Assembly (NCBI RefSeq): GCF_900103345.1
Contig: NZ_LT629702.1
Coordinates: 1,364,001-1,428,000 of the forward strand
Length of the DNA stretch: 64,000 nt
Reading direction: 5' to 3'
Source: Pseudomonas azotoformans
Lineage (GTDB): Bacteria; Pseudomonadota; Gammaproteobacteria; Pseudomonadales; Pseudomonadaceae
The translations under genes were made by a program, and so were the position numbers. The notes beneath the pieces are model-generated. The model did no database searches and was not told the DNA's origin. It saw only the letters and a program-made list of their open reading frames with translations. Position 1 is the first letter of the stretch; the number at the start of each line of letters is the position of its first letter. Below are positions 35,752 to 44,212 of the stretch, one piece after another.

Positions 35752-35865
35752 TTTCAAGCCTCTTATGCGGGAGTTCGGCTGTATGCGGCGTTGAGCCCGA
35801 TTCAACCGTGGATGACTTAGAGTAATTGTTTTTCCAAGCATTATTGCAAGCCACGGGATATTTTC

Positions 35866-36849
35866 ATGCGCGTTGAGACCATCAGAATTGCCGGCATCGA
35901 ACAAGCGGTCTCGCGGATCGCCCTCGGCACCTGGTCCATGGGCGGGCATCTATGGGGCGGTGCGGACCCCGAACAAGCCTCACGCACTTTGCGGCACGCG
36001 TTGGCGGTGGGCATCAACCTGATCGATACCGCACCAGTGTACGGCTTTGGCCTGTCCGAAGAGCTGATCGGCAAGGCCTTGCGCGGCGTGCGCCACAGCG
36101 CCGTGATCGCGACCAAGGCGGGGCTGCAATGGGACACCGGCGGCATCCGGCGCAACGCCACGGCCCAGCGCATTCGCAAAGAGGTCGAAGATTCCTTGAT
36201 ACGCCTGGGAACCGACTACATCGACTTGTACCAGGTGCACTGGCCCGATCCGCTGGTGGCCCAGGAAGAAACCGCCGATGAACTGGAGCGCCTGCGCCGT
36301 GAGGGCAAGATCCTGGCGGTCGGCGTGAGCAATTATTCCTCCGCGCAAATGGACGATTTCAGCCAGTACACCGCCCTGGCCACCGTGCAGCCGCCGTACA
36401 ACTTGTTCGAGCGCGCCATCGACAGCGACATCCTGCCCTACGCCAAGCAGCATTCCCTGGTGGTCCTGGCCTACGGCCCGCTGTGCCGAGGTTTGCTCAG
36501 CGGCAGCATGCACTCGGACACGCGCTTTGCCGGCGACGATGTGCGCACGCTCGACCCCAAGTTCAAGGCGCCGCGCTTTGAACACTACCTGGCCGCCGTG
36601 GCCGCGCTGAGTAGCTATGCCCGCGAGTGCCACGGCAAGTCAGTGCTGGCCCTGGCCCTGCGCTGGGTGCTTGACCAAGGCCCGACCATTGCGCTGTGGG
36701 GCGCCCGCCGGCCGGAGCAGTTGAAGGGTTATGAAGAAGCCTTTGGCTGGCACCTGACGCTCGAAGACCTGTCGCATATCGACCGTATCCTGGCCAGCAC
36801 GATAAAGGACCCCATCGGCGCGGAATTTTTGGCGCCCCCCAAGCGTTAA
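35866..36849 (+). CDS. Aldo/keto reductase
   Basis: A 327-residue NADPH-dependent oxidoreductase with a TIM barrel. The catalytic tetrad is visible: Asp in NLIDTAPVYG, Tyr in the same block, Lys in VIATKAG, and His in YQVHWPDP. The C-terminal NADPH-binding part includes ALALRWVLDQG and WGARRPEQL. The substrate is unknown. It is divergent from a LysR gene and ends at a hairpin with a T-run. Confidence 0.92.
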   Translation: MRVETIRIAGIEQAVSRIALGTWSMGGHLWGGADPEQASRTLRHALAVGINLIDTAPVYGFGLSEELIGKALRGVRHSAVIATKAGLQWDTGGIRRNATAQRIRKEVEDSLIRLGTDYIDLYQVHWPDPLVAQEETADELERLRREGKILAVGVSNYSSAQMDDFSQYTALATVQPPYNLFERAIDSDILPYAKQHSLVVLAYGPLCRGLLSGSMHSDTRFAGDDVRTLDPKFKAPRFEHYLAAVAALSSYARECHGKSVLALALRWVLDQGPTIALWGARRPEQLKGYEEAFGWHLTLEDLSHIDRILASTIKDPIGAEFLAPPKR

Positions 36850-36875
36850 CCCTTCGACAGGGATGTCGAGGGTTT
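36848..36875 (+). terminator. Rho-independent terminator after the aldo/keto reductase gene
   Basis: AACCCTTCGAC and GTCGAGGGTT pair with a single bulged T and are followed by TTTT. Confidence 0.75.
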
Positions 36876-36929
36876 TGCATGAGGCTCGGTACCTGATCTG
36901 TCAGCCCCGTAGAACAGGCGATAAGTACC

Positions 36930-37067
36930 CTGTGGCGAGCAGGCTTGTCCTGCGTTGGGCTGCAAAGCAGCCCTGAAACCCGCGGCCGAAGCGTGCCTGA
37001 CTCAGCGCATTGCTCTTTCCAGGGTCGCTTCGCAACCCCCACGCAGGACAAGCCCGCTCGCCACAGT
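36930..37067. repeat. REP inverted pair
   Basis: Left arm about 36930-36963 and right arm about 37026-37067 are inverted near-complements with core GTGGCGAGCAGGCTTGTCCT on the left; arms differ at several positions, so the pair is more diverged than the others. Confidence 0.85.
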
Positions 37068-37172
37068 TGCAGTGCTCGCCCTCGAATACCTTGAAAGGGC
37101 TGGTTGTAAATGAGCAGAAATCACCATAACGACCTCTTTGGACGATAAACGACACCGAGCCAAACAAGCCCA

Positions 37173-37188
37173 TTGAACGACTGTTCAG
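37173..37188. promoter_or_regulatory. Candidate operator TTGAAC-N4-GTTCAG for the TetR regulator
   Basis: TTGAACGACTGTTCAG lies 80 bases before the fused aminotransferase-ATPase start. It matches, with one arm mismatch, the perfect palindrome TTGAAC-GTGT-GTTCAA at 42239-42254 between the TetR gene and the divergent hydrolase. A shared site at both ends of the cluster suggests one regulator. Confidence 0.6.
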
Positions 37189-37267
37189 TTTGCACTATGT
37201 TGACCGCATCCCCCCGTTTGCAACCGAACGGGTTAGCGCTTTTTCTTCTTGAATGAGAGGCTCTGGC

Positions 37268-39262
37268 ATGCGGTTTTCTCCCTTCGTCGATCGAATTGCA
37301 GGGCAGGGCGTCGCCGCCTGGGACATCCACCACGCCGCGTTCCACGCCGCCAGCCAGGGCGAAGACATCATCATTCTCAGCGTCGGCGACCCGGATTTCG
37401 CCACGCCGTCCTTTATCACCGACGCTGCCGTCAGTGCCTTGCGCGACGGCGACACCCACTACACCGAAATCCCTGGCCGCCCGGCACTGCGCGAAGCGAT
37501 TGCAGCACGCTACAGCCAGACGCTGGCACGCCCGCTCAATGCCGCAAACGTCATCACCGTCGCCGGTGCGCAGAACGCCTTGTTCGTGACGTCGCTGTGC
37601 CTGTTGCAGGCCGGTGACGAGGTGCTGGTGCTCGACCCGATGTACGTCACCTACGAAGCCACGCTCAAGGCCAGCGGCGCCACACTGGTGCGCGTGCCGT
37701 GTTCCCCTGAGTCGGGCTTTCGTGTCGACGGCGCGTTGCTCGCCGCCGCGATCACCCCGCGCACACGGGCGATTTTCTTCTCCAACCCGAACAACCCCAC
37801 CGGCGTGGTGCTCAACCCGCAGGAGCTGCAGGCCATCGCCGAACTGGCCATCGCCCACGACCTGTGGGTCGTGGTGGATGAGGTCTACGAAAGCCTGGTG
37901 TTCGACGGCAAGTACCACAGCCTCGCTGCACTGCCGGGCATGGCCGAGCGCTGCGTGGTGATTGGCAGCCTCTCCAAGTCCCATGCCATGACCGGCTGGC
38001 GCATCGGTTGGCTCATCGCCACGCCCGCGCTGATCACCCATGCCGAAACTCTGGTGCTCAGCATGCTGTACGGCTTGCCGGGCTTTGTGATGGAAGCCGC
38101 CACCGCCGCCGTGCTGGCCCATGATGAAGTGACCCAGGGCATGCGCGAGATTTATCGGCGCCGCCGCGACCTGGTGGTGGCTGGGCTGAGCGCCTGCCCT
38201 GGGATCCAGGTGCGGGCGCCGCAAGCGGGGATGTTCGTGCTGGTGGACGTGCGCGGCACCGGCCTGGGCTCCCTGGATTTTGCCTGGCGCCTGTTTCGCG
38301 AGGCTGGGGTGTCGGTGCTGGATGCGGCGGCCTTCGGCGAGCCCGCGCAAGGTTTCGTGCGGCTCTCGTTCACCCTCGGCGAAGAACGCCTGGCGCAGGC
38401 CTGCCAACGTATCGCGCAGTTTGTCGCCAAGCTGGCCGGTGAGCCACGTATCGCCGCCGCGCCCAGGGTTGAAGTGGCGCAACCTGTCGCAGCCAGGAAG
38501 ATGATCGAGGTCATTGACCTGCATAAGCGCTTCGGCAATATCGAAGTGCTCAAGGGCATTTCCCTCACGGCCCACGAAGGCGAAGTCATCTCGCTGATCG
38601 GTGCCAGCGGCTCGGGCAAAAGCACCTTGCTGCGCTGCATCAACATGCTCGAAGTGCCGGACCAGGGCAGCATTCATGTAGACGGCGAAAGCATCAAGCT
38701 CAACTACGACCGCCCCGGCGCACCCCTGGTGGCGGATGCCCGGCAGTTGGTACGGATCCGCTCGACCCTGGGCATGGTGTTCCAGAACTTCAACCTGTGG
38801 CCGCACCGTACGGTGCTGGAAAACCTCATCGAAGCCCCCACCCAGGTATTGCGCGAAAGCCGCGCCGAGGCCATCGAACGCGCAGAAAGCCTGCTCGACC
38901 GCGTCGGCCTGGCCGCCAAGCGCAACGAATACCCGGCCTTCCTTTCCGGTGGCCAGCAACAGCGCGTGGCGATTGCCCGGGCGCTGGCCATGCGCCCTAA
39001 AGTCATGCTGTTCGACGAACCCACTTCGGCGCTCGACCCAGAGCTGGTGGGCGAAGTGCTGCGGGTGATCCGCTCCCTGGCCGAAGAGGGCCGCACCATG
39101 ATCCTGATCACCCATGAAATGGCATTCGCCCGGGATGTGTCGTCGAAAGTGGCGTTCCTGCACCAAGGCAGGATCGAAGAAACCGGTTCGCCGGACGCGG
39201 TGTTTATCGACCCACGCAGTGAACGTTGCCGACAGTTCGTCAACGCGCACCAAACTCGCTAA
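37268..39262 (+). CDS. Natural fusion: PLP aminotransferase plus amino-acid ABC importer ATPase
   Basis: A 664-residue two-domain protein. Residues 1 to about 395 are a class I/II aminotransferase: SVGDPDFATPS, NPNNPTG, and PLP lysine Lys237 in SLSKSHAMTGWRIGW. After a short linker (about 396-411), residues 412-664 are a HisP/GlnQ-type ATPase with Walker A GASGSGKST (Lys451), signature LSGGQQQR and Walker B VMLFDEPTSALD. Both halves look catalytically complete, and the frame is unbroken. ATG 37268 has GAGAGG upstream. It is followed by binding-protein and two permease genes, so import and first catabolic step may be physically linked. Confidence 0.92.
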   Translation: MRFSPFVDRIAGQGVAAWDIHHAAFHAASQGEDIIILSVGDPDFATPSFITDAAVSALRDGDTHYTEIPGRPALREAIAARYSQTLARPLNAANVITVAGAQNALFVTSLCLLQAGDEVLVLDPMYVTYEATLKASGATLVRVPCSPESGFRVDGALLAAAITPRTRAIFFSNPNNPTGVVLNPQELQAIAELAIAHDLWVVVDEVYESLVFDGKYHSLAALPGMAERCVVIGSLSKSHAMTGWRIGWLIATPALITHAETLVLSMLYGLPGFVMEAATAAVLAHDEVTQGMREIYRRRRDLVVAGLSACPGIQVRAPQAGMFVLVDVRGTGLGSLDFAWRLFREAGVSVLDAAAFGEPAQGFVRLSFTLGEERLAQACQRIAQFVAKLAGEPRIAAAPRVEVAQPVAARKMIEVIDLHKRFGNIEVLKGISLTAHEGEVISLIGASGSGKSTLLRCINMLEVPDQGSIHVDGESIKLNYDRPGAPLVADARQLVRIRSTLGMVFQNFNLWPHRTVLENLIEAPTQVLRESRAEAIERAESLLDRVGLAAKRNEYPAFLSGGQQQRVAIARALAMRPKVMLFDEPTSALDPELVGEVLRVIRSLAEEGRTMILITHEMAFARDVSSKVAFLHQGRIEETGSPDAVFIDPRSERCRQFVNAHQTR

Positions 39263-39287
39263 CTCCAGAAAAAGACGGGGCAACATC

Positions 39288-40142
39288 ATGCAATTCAAAC
39301 GTATGGCAACGTGGTTGAGCAGTGCAGTGTTGATGCTGGCCGCAGGTTTCACCTGGGCGGCTGACAAGCCCATCGTGTTTGCGGTGGCGGCCGAACCCTA
39401 CCCGCCGTTTACCGTGAAGGGCGGTAACGGCCAGTGGTCCGGGTTCGAGGTGGACCTGATCCACAAGCTCTGTGAAGGCATGAAAGCTGAGTGCCAGATC
39501 AAGGAAGTGGCGTGGGACGGCATCATTCCCTCACTGCTGGCGAAGAAGATCGACGTGATTTTCTCGTCGATGTCGGTGACCGACGAGCGCGAAAAACAGA
39601 TCGCCTTCAGCCGCGCCTACTACGATTCCCTGCTGGGCGTCGCGGGGCCAAAAGGCAGCGAAGTGGAGATATCCCCGGCGGGCTTCAAGGGCAAGTTGAT
39701 CGGCGTGCAGATCTCCACGGTCAGCGCCAATTACCTGAAGAAGTATTACGAAAACATCGCCGACCTCAAGTACTACGACACCCAGGAATCGGCCAACGCG
39801 GACCTGATCGCCGGGCGTATCGACTACATGATGGCCGACGACACCGCCATCGCCATGATGGTCAAGACCCCGGAAGCCAGCGGCCTGGCGCACATCGCCA
39901 GCGTGCCCTACGACCCGATCATCGGCCGTGGCGTCGGCGCCGGCCTGCGCAAGGAAGACACCGCGCTCAAGGCCCGGCTGGACAAGGCCATCGGCGAGTT
40001 GCTGGTGAGCAAGGACTACGACGACCTGTCACAGCACTATTTCGGCCTGTCGGTCAGCCCGTGCAAGCGCACCGAGACCCCGGCGTTTGTGAGCAAGACC
40101 TGTGACAGCCCGTACCAGCAAATCGCCCAGAAGACCGAATAA
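39288..40142 (+). CDS. Amino-acid ABC transporter substrate-binding protein
   Basis: A 284-residue periplasmic binding protein of the polar amino acid (SBP family 3) type. The signal peptide covers residues 1-24 (ending TWAADK). EPYPPFTVKGGNGQWSGFEVD and the FSRAYYDS block are typical of Lys/Arg/His/opine binders. ATG 39288 has AAGACGGGG upstream. It is the second gene of the operon, 25 bases after the fused ATPase. The ligand is not determined. Confidence 0.93.
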   Translation: MQFKRMATWLSSAVLMLAAGFTWAADKPIVFAVAAEPYPPFTVKGGNGQWSGFEVDLIHKLCEGMKAECQIKEVAWDGIIPSLLAKKIDVIFSSMSVTDEREKQIAFSRAYYDSLLGVAGPKGSEVEISPAGFKGKLIGVQISTVSANYLKKYYENIADLKYYDTQESANADLIAGRIDYMMADDTAIAMMVKTPEASGLAHIASVPYDPIIGRGVGAGLRKEDTALKARLDKAIGELLVSKDYDDLSQHYFGLSVSPCKRTETPAFVSKTCDSPYQQIAQKTE

Positions 40143-40144
40143 CC

Positions 40145-40849
40145 ATGTTCGACCTTCTCGGCTTCGGCGAACAAGGGTGGGGCCAGGCGTTGCTCAAGGG
40201 GTTATGGATGACCCTGCAGATCTCCGCCGGGTCGTTTGCGGTGGGCTTGCTGATCGGCCTGGTGGTGGCCTGCGCCAAGCTCAGCGCGCCGCGTCCCATC
40301 GCGCTGCTGATGCGCGGCTACACCACGGTGTTTCGCGCGGTGCCGGAACTGCTGCTGATTCTGCTGCTGTACTACGCCGGCTCCATGGGCCTCAACGCGC
40401 TGATGCTGTGGCTGGGCTTCGCCCAGGTGAATATCAGCGGCCCGCTGGTGGCGATCCTGGTGCTGGGGCTGGTGCAGGGCGCCTATGCCTCGGAGATTTT
40501 TCGCGCGGCGATCCTGGCGATCCCCCACGGGCAGATCGAAGCGGCGCGGGCTTTTGGCCTGAGCGGGCTGGGGCTGTTCCGGCGGGTGACGCTGCCGATC
40601 ATGGCGCCGTTCGCCCTGGCCGGCATGTCCAACCTGTGGATCAACCTGATCAAGGACAGCGCCTTGATCAGCGTGGTCGGCACCAACGAGCTGCTCTACA
40701 CCGCCAAGCAGGCGGCGGGGTCGACCCGCCAATACCTGCTGTTCTACCTCACGGCCGCCGCCTTGTATTACCTGGTGACGCTGGCTTCCAACTACCTGTC
40801 CGGGCGCCTGGAGCGACGTATCCGTCGCTGGATGCCGGTTGTCGAGTGA
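40145..40849 (+). CDS. Amino-acid ABC transporter permease (HisQ-like)
   Basis: A 234-residue inner-membrane permease with about five hydrophobic segments and the HisM/HisQ family EAA-type loop (GQIEAARAFGLSGLGLFRRVTLP). It starts 2 bases after the binding-protein stop. It pairs with the next permease. Confidence 0.93.
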   Translation: MFDLLGFGEQGWGQALLKGLWMTLQISAGSFAVGLLIGLVVACAKLSAPRPIALLMRGYTTVFRAVPELLLILLLYYAGSMGLNALMLWLGFAQVNISGPLVAILVLGLVQGAYASEIFRAAILAIPHGQIEAARAFGLSGLGLFRRVTLPIMAPFALAGMSNLWINLIKDSALISVVGTNELLYTAKQAAGSTRQYLLFYLTAAALYYLVTLASNYLSGRLERRIRRWMPVVE

Positions 40850-40856
40850 GGCGCAC

Positions 40857-41555
40857 ATGCCTGAATGGATAAGCTACTACGCCGGGCTCATCGCCAAGGG
40901 GTTGCAGACCACCTTGTCGCTGCTGGTGATTTCGGCAGTACTCGGTTTTGCCCTGGCGGTGCTGGTGGCGCTGGCACGGTTGTCGCGGCGCAAGTGGCTG
41001 GCGCGCAGTGCGCTGGCCTACACCAGCGTGCTGCGCGGTACGCCGTTGCTGATCCAGATCTACATTTTCTACTACGGCCTGGGCAGCCTGTTCGCCCAGT
41101 TCCCGATGATCCGTGGCAGCTTCCTGTGGCCGTATCTGCGCGATGGCTACTGGTACATCGTGTTTGCCCTGGTGTTGTCGGTAGGCGCCTATGTCGGCGA
41201 GGTGATTCGCGGTGGCCTGCTGGCGGTGCCCAAAGGCGAGATGGAAGCCGCCTCGGCGTTCGGCATGACCCCACGCCAAGCCTTGTTGCGCGTGCGTTTG
41301 CCACGGGCGATGCGTCTGTTGCTGCCGACCCTGGCCGGGGAGACGGTAATGCTGCTCAAATCCACCGCGCTGGCGTCGACCATTGCCGTGGTCGACCTGC
41401 TCGGCGCGGCCAACGTGGTGCGCGCGCAGACCTTGCAGATCTACCAGCCGCTGCTGCTGGTGGCAGGCGTCTACCTGTGCCTGACCTTCCTGATTGAGGG
41501 CATCTATGCCATTGCCGAACGGCGCGGCACGCCGCTGCGCAGGTCGGCCGGATAA
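40857..41555 (+). CDS. Amino-acid ABC transporter permease (HisM-like)
   Basis: A 232-residue permease with the loop KGEMEAASAFGMTPRQALL, the family site of ATPase contact, and the N-terminal block SVLRGTPLLIQIYIFYYG. ATG 40857 (MPEWIS) with GAGTGAGG upstream is preferred to the earlier 40839 frame. It is the last gene of the importer operon, ending 7 bases from the convergent TetR gene. Confidence 0.93.
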   Translation: MPEWISYYAGLIAKGLQTTLSLLVISAVLGFALAVLVALARLSRRKWLARSALAYTSVLRGTPLLIQIYIFYYGLGSLFAQFPMIRGSFLWPYLRDGYWYIVFALVLSVGAYVGEVIRGGLLAVPKGEMEAASAFGMTPRQALLRVRLPRAMRLLLPTLAGETVMLLKSTALASTIAVVDLLGAANVVRAQTLQIYQPLLLVAGVYLCLTFLIEGIYAIAERRGTPLRRSAG

Positions 41556-41562
41556 ACCGGTG

Positions 41563-42198
41563 TCACAGGATGTAATCGGCGCTGAATGCGCCGTGACGCA
41601 AGCCTTGTACCCAGCAGCGGCAGATGTGCAACCCGTTGGCAGGGCTGAAGGTGCCGGGGTTGAGGCAGCCTTCGAGCCAGAGTCCGTCGAGCATCGCCGA
41701 TAGGCCAATGGCGGCCAGGTGGCTGTCGTGGATCAGCAGGTTTTCACTGCGGGCCAGGTCGTCCAGCAGGCCTTGGATCAACCCCAGGTAGGCGTGGTAA
41801 CTGTTTTCGTGGGACTGGTTAACGTGGGGCGAGTGGCGGATCAGGCTCCAGAACACTACCCACACGCCGAGCAGGTCGGGGTCCATGACCCGTGGCGAGA
41901 ACGAGGCACTGAGAAACGCGTCCAGCCGTGCGGCGGCGCCGTCAGCCAGCTCGACCTGTTCCCACAGGGCGCTGGTCAGCTCGTTGGCCAGCTTGTGGTA
42001 GGTCTCGGCGATCAGCGCGTCGATGCTGCCGAAATGGTGGTTGAGCAAGCCCACCGATACACCGGCTTCGGAGGCGATGCGGCGCACGGAAATCCCGGCG
42101 TGCCCGTCGCGGGCCAGGCAGGTAAGGGCGGCGGCGATCAGCAGGTCGCGGCGCTCGTCGGGGTCGGCACGGCGCAGTTTGGGAGGGTCGACGGTCAT
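41563..42198 (-). CDS. TetR-family regulator (BetI-like)
   Basis: A 211-residue repressor-type protein. The N-terminal helix-turn-helix reads ISVRRIASEAGVSVGLLNHHF; the C-terminal ligand domain resembles BetI. It sits between the importer operon and the divergent hydrolase gene, and the palindrome TTGAAC-N4-GTTCAA lies in its promoter region. It likely controls itself, the hydrolase and, through the matching site at 37173, the fused ATPase operon. Confidence 0.9.
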   Translation of the reverse strand: MTVDPPKLRRADPDERRDLLIAAALTCLARDGHAGISVRRIASEAGVSVGLLNHHFGSIDALIAETYHKLANELTSALWEQVELADGAAARLDAFLSASFSPRVMDPDLLGVWVVFWSLIRHSPHVNQSHENSYHAYLGLIQGLLDDLARSENLLIHDSHLAAIGLSAMLDGLWLEGCLNPGTFSPANGLHICRCWVQGLRHGAFSADYIL

Positions 42199-42238
42199 GG
42201 GCAGGCCTTTGATGGAAACACCACAGCGTTCAGGTTAG

Positions 42239-42254
42239 TTGAACGTGTGTTCAA
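42239..42254. promoter_or_regulatory. Candidate TetR operator TTGAAC-GTGT-GTTCAA
   Basis: A perfect 6-4-6 palindrome in the 91-base region between the TetR gene and the divergent hydrolase. It recurs with one mismatch at 37173-37188. Confidence 0.65.
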
Positions 42255-42289
42255 TCTCTAGCGGTTAATGGATGAGAGGAGGGCAAGGC

Positions 42290-43288
42290 ATGGCAAACGA
42301 CCTTTCGTGGCAGGTCATCGGCGACGCCGGCAACCCGCTGCACATTGGCGCCTGGCGCTTCGAAGGCGACGGCAGCGGGCCAAGGGTGCACCTGCAGGCG
42401 GGTGTGCACGCGGATGAAATCGCCGGCATGCTGGTCCTGCATCAGCTGTTGCCACGTTTGCAGGCGTGCCAGGACCAAGGCCGCCTCAAGGGCAGCGTCA
42501 CCGTGGTGCCCCAGGCCAACCCGTTCGGCATCGGCCAGTTCCGCCAGGGCCGTTTGCTGGGGCGCTTTCACGAAGCCACCGGGCAGAACTTCAACCGCGC
42601 TTTCGATCATTCCCTGGCCATGGCGCAGCCGGCGAGCAACCTGGCGCAGTGGCAAAAAAGCCTGGTGCAACTGGCCGCCCAGGCCGACCTGGTGCTGGAC
42701 CTGCACACCGATGACGAAGCGCTGCCGTACCTCTACATCCACCGCCGTTTCTGGCCTGACCAGGGGCTGGCGTTGGCGGCGGCCTTGCGCGTGGAGCTGG
42801 TGATCGTCTGGGACGAGGGCGGCGATGGTTCCTTCGAAGAGACCATCATCAACCATGCATCGCCGCAACTGGCCGCGACCATTGAGCTGCGCGGCCAGGC
42901 GGACGTCAGCGATGCGCTGGCGCAACAGGATGCCGACGGCCTATGGGCGTGGTTATGCATCAATGGCGTGATCGACGAGGTGGCCGCCATCGCCGAGTGG
43001 CCGGGCGACGTGGTCGACATGGGCTGCATGGAAACCATCCTCGCGCCTTGCGCCGGTGTGCTGGTATTCGAGAAAGCCCTGGGGGATTACGTGGAGGAAG
43101 GCCAGCGTTTCGCACGCATCATCGGCCGCCCCGGTGACCCGTGTTCCGAAGTGATCCTGCACGCCGCCCAGGCCGGCCGTATGGTCACCGGCCACCGCGA
43201 ACGCCTGGTGGCCCAGGGTTCGGTGGTCGCCAAGTTCACCGGTACGCGCTTATCCGACAGCTACAGCGGCGGCGTGCTGGACCCGTAG
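42290..43288 (+). CDS. AstE/aspartoacylase-family zinc hydrolase
   Basis: A 332-residue M14-like deacylase. The zinc site is GVHADEI (His40, Glu43) with a third ligand His139 in LDLHTDDE. A C-terminal beta domain (about 245-332) with APCAGVLVFEKALGDYVEEG closes the protein, as in the AstE/ASPA group that removes acyl groups from N-acyl amino acids (succinylglutamate, N-acetyl-diaminobutyrate, N-acetylaspartate). ATG 42290 has GAGAGGAGGG upstream. Proximity to an importer carrying an aminotransferase suggests import, deacylation and transamination of an amino-acid derivative. Confidence 0.88.
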   Translation: MANDLSWQVIGDAGNPLHIGAWRFEGDGSGPRVHLQAGVHADEIAGMLVLHQLLPRLQACQDQGRLKGSVTVVPQANPFGIGQFRQGRLLGRFHEATGQNFNRAFDHSLAMAQPASNLAQWQKSLVQLAAQADLVLDLHTDDEALPYLYIHRRFWPDQGLALAAALRVELVIVWDEGGDGSFEETIINHASPQLAATIELRGQADVSDALAQQDADGLWAWLCINGVIDEVAAIAEWPGDVVDMGCMETILAPCAGVLVFEKALGDYVEEGQRFARIIGRPGDPCSEVILHAAQAGRMVTGHRERLVAQGSVVAKFTGTRLSDSYSGGVLDP

Positions 43289-43314
43289 CGGCGTCTGCAA
43301 CTGCGTCGCTCGAC

Positions 43315-43405
43315 ATGTGGGAGGGGGCTTGCCCCCGATTGCGATGGATCAGCTGCAGATACATTGACTGGCCTGGTGCTATCGGGGGCAAGCCCCCTCC
43401 CACAT
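43315..43405. repeat. REP inverted pair (GGGAGGGGGCTTGCCCCC type)
   Basis: Arms 43315-43339 and 43381-43405 are perfect 25-base inverted complements. The same family occurs at 25946-26039. It lies between convergent genes. Confidence 0.92.
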
Positions 43406-43420
43406 TTTTAGCGCAGTGTG

Positions 43421-44209
43421 TCATTGGTCGAAGTGTGAACCTAACCGCTTCAACCGCCGCATCGCACTGTCCAGATGCGCCCGCGCACTCGCCGGGTCGC
43501 CCTCACGCATCTGCTCATACGCCAATTGTGCCACCGCCGGGTCAATCGGCTTGAGTGGCCGCCCGCTGGCCATGGCTTTCAACTGCACCTGCGCCGCCCG
43601 CTCCAGGTAGTACAGATCATCCCAGGCTTCGGCGATGTTCGGTGCGACCACCATCACCCCGTGATTCTTCAGGAACAGAATGTCGGCATCGCCCAACGCT
43701 GCGGCGATACGCTGCCCCTCACGGACATCCAGGGCCAGGCCGTTGTAATCCTCATCCACCGCCGTGCGCCCGTAAAACTTCAGTGCCGTCTGCCCCAGCC
43801 ACAACAGAGGCGGGCCTTGCAGCAGGCACAGCGCCGTCGCGTTGGGCATATGGGTATGGAACGCCGCCTTGATGCGTGGCTGCTGCTGATGCAATGGGGC
43901 GTGGATGAAGAACGCCGTGGCTTCGGGTGTACCGTTGCCGTCGATCACGTTGCCGTGCAAATCACACACTAACAGCTGGGAGGCGGTGATTTCCTCGAAG
44001 GCGTAGCCGAACGGATTGACGAAAAACACATCGTCATGCCCCGGCACCATTGCTGAAAAGTGATTGCAGATGCCTTCTTCCATGCCATGCAACGCCGCCA
44101 GTTGCAGGCAGGCGGCCAGCTCTACGCGGGCTTCGATGGCGGCAAGGCTATCAAGATTGAAGCGCCCCGCGCGCGGGCCTAGGGACGAAGGGGTAAAGGT
44201 ATGCGCCAT
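43421..44209 (-). CDS. Class II aldolase/adducin family protein
   Basis: A 262-residue protein of the class II aldolase/adducin fold, related to L-fuculose-phosphate and ribulose-phosphate aldolase/epimerase enzymes. The zinc-binding His pair is seen in AAFHTHMPNATA, with a third His in FLKNHGVMVV. It follows the HAD gene by 3 bases. Paired with a HAD hydrolase, it may cleave or process a sugar- or hydroxyacid-phosphate. The substrate is unknown. Confidence 0.87.
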   Translation of the reverse strand: MAHTFTPSSLGPRAGRFNLDSLAAIEARVELAACLQLAALHGMEEGICNHFSAMVPGHDDVFFVNPFGYAFEEITASQLLVCDLHGNVIDGNGTPEATAFFIHAPLHQQQPRIKAAFHTHMPNATALCLLQGPPLLWLGQTALKFYGRTAVDEDYNGLALDVREGQRIAAALGDADILFLKNHGVMVVAPNIAEAWDDLYYLERAAQVQLKAMASGRPLKPIDPAVAQLAYEQMREGDPASARAHLDSAMRRLKRLGSHFDQ

Positions 44210-44212
44210 GGC

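Larger units (their letters stand above)
36850..37267. other. Intergenic region: terminator, REP pair and operator
   Basis: In order, this 418-base stretch holds the reductase terminator, a REP pair (36930-37067), and the promoter-operator region of the amino-acid cluster with the palindrome at 37173-37188. No gene is seen. Confidence 0.7.

Noticed and set aside
37268..39262. Fusion caused by a frameshift or missing stop between two genes
   Set aside because: The linker region reads smoothly in one frame with no internal Shine-Dalgarno before the ATPase domain, and both domains keep all motifs, so a real fusion is the simpler reading, though resequencing could still test it.
37121..39373. 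750-codon minus-strand frame opposite the aminotransferase-ATPase fusion
   Set aside because: Antisense to a gene with complete PLP and ABC motifs; composition typical of a shadow frame.
42290..43288. Assignment of the hydrolase as ectoine-pathway DoeB
   Set aside because: The fold and zinc motif fit the wider AstE/ASPA family, but no DoeA-type hydrolase or ectoine transporter genes are present, so the narrower name is not supported.
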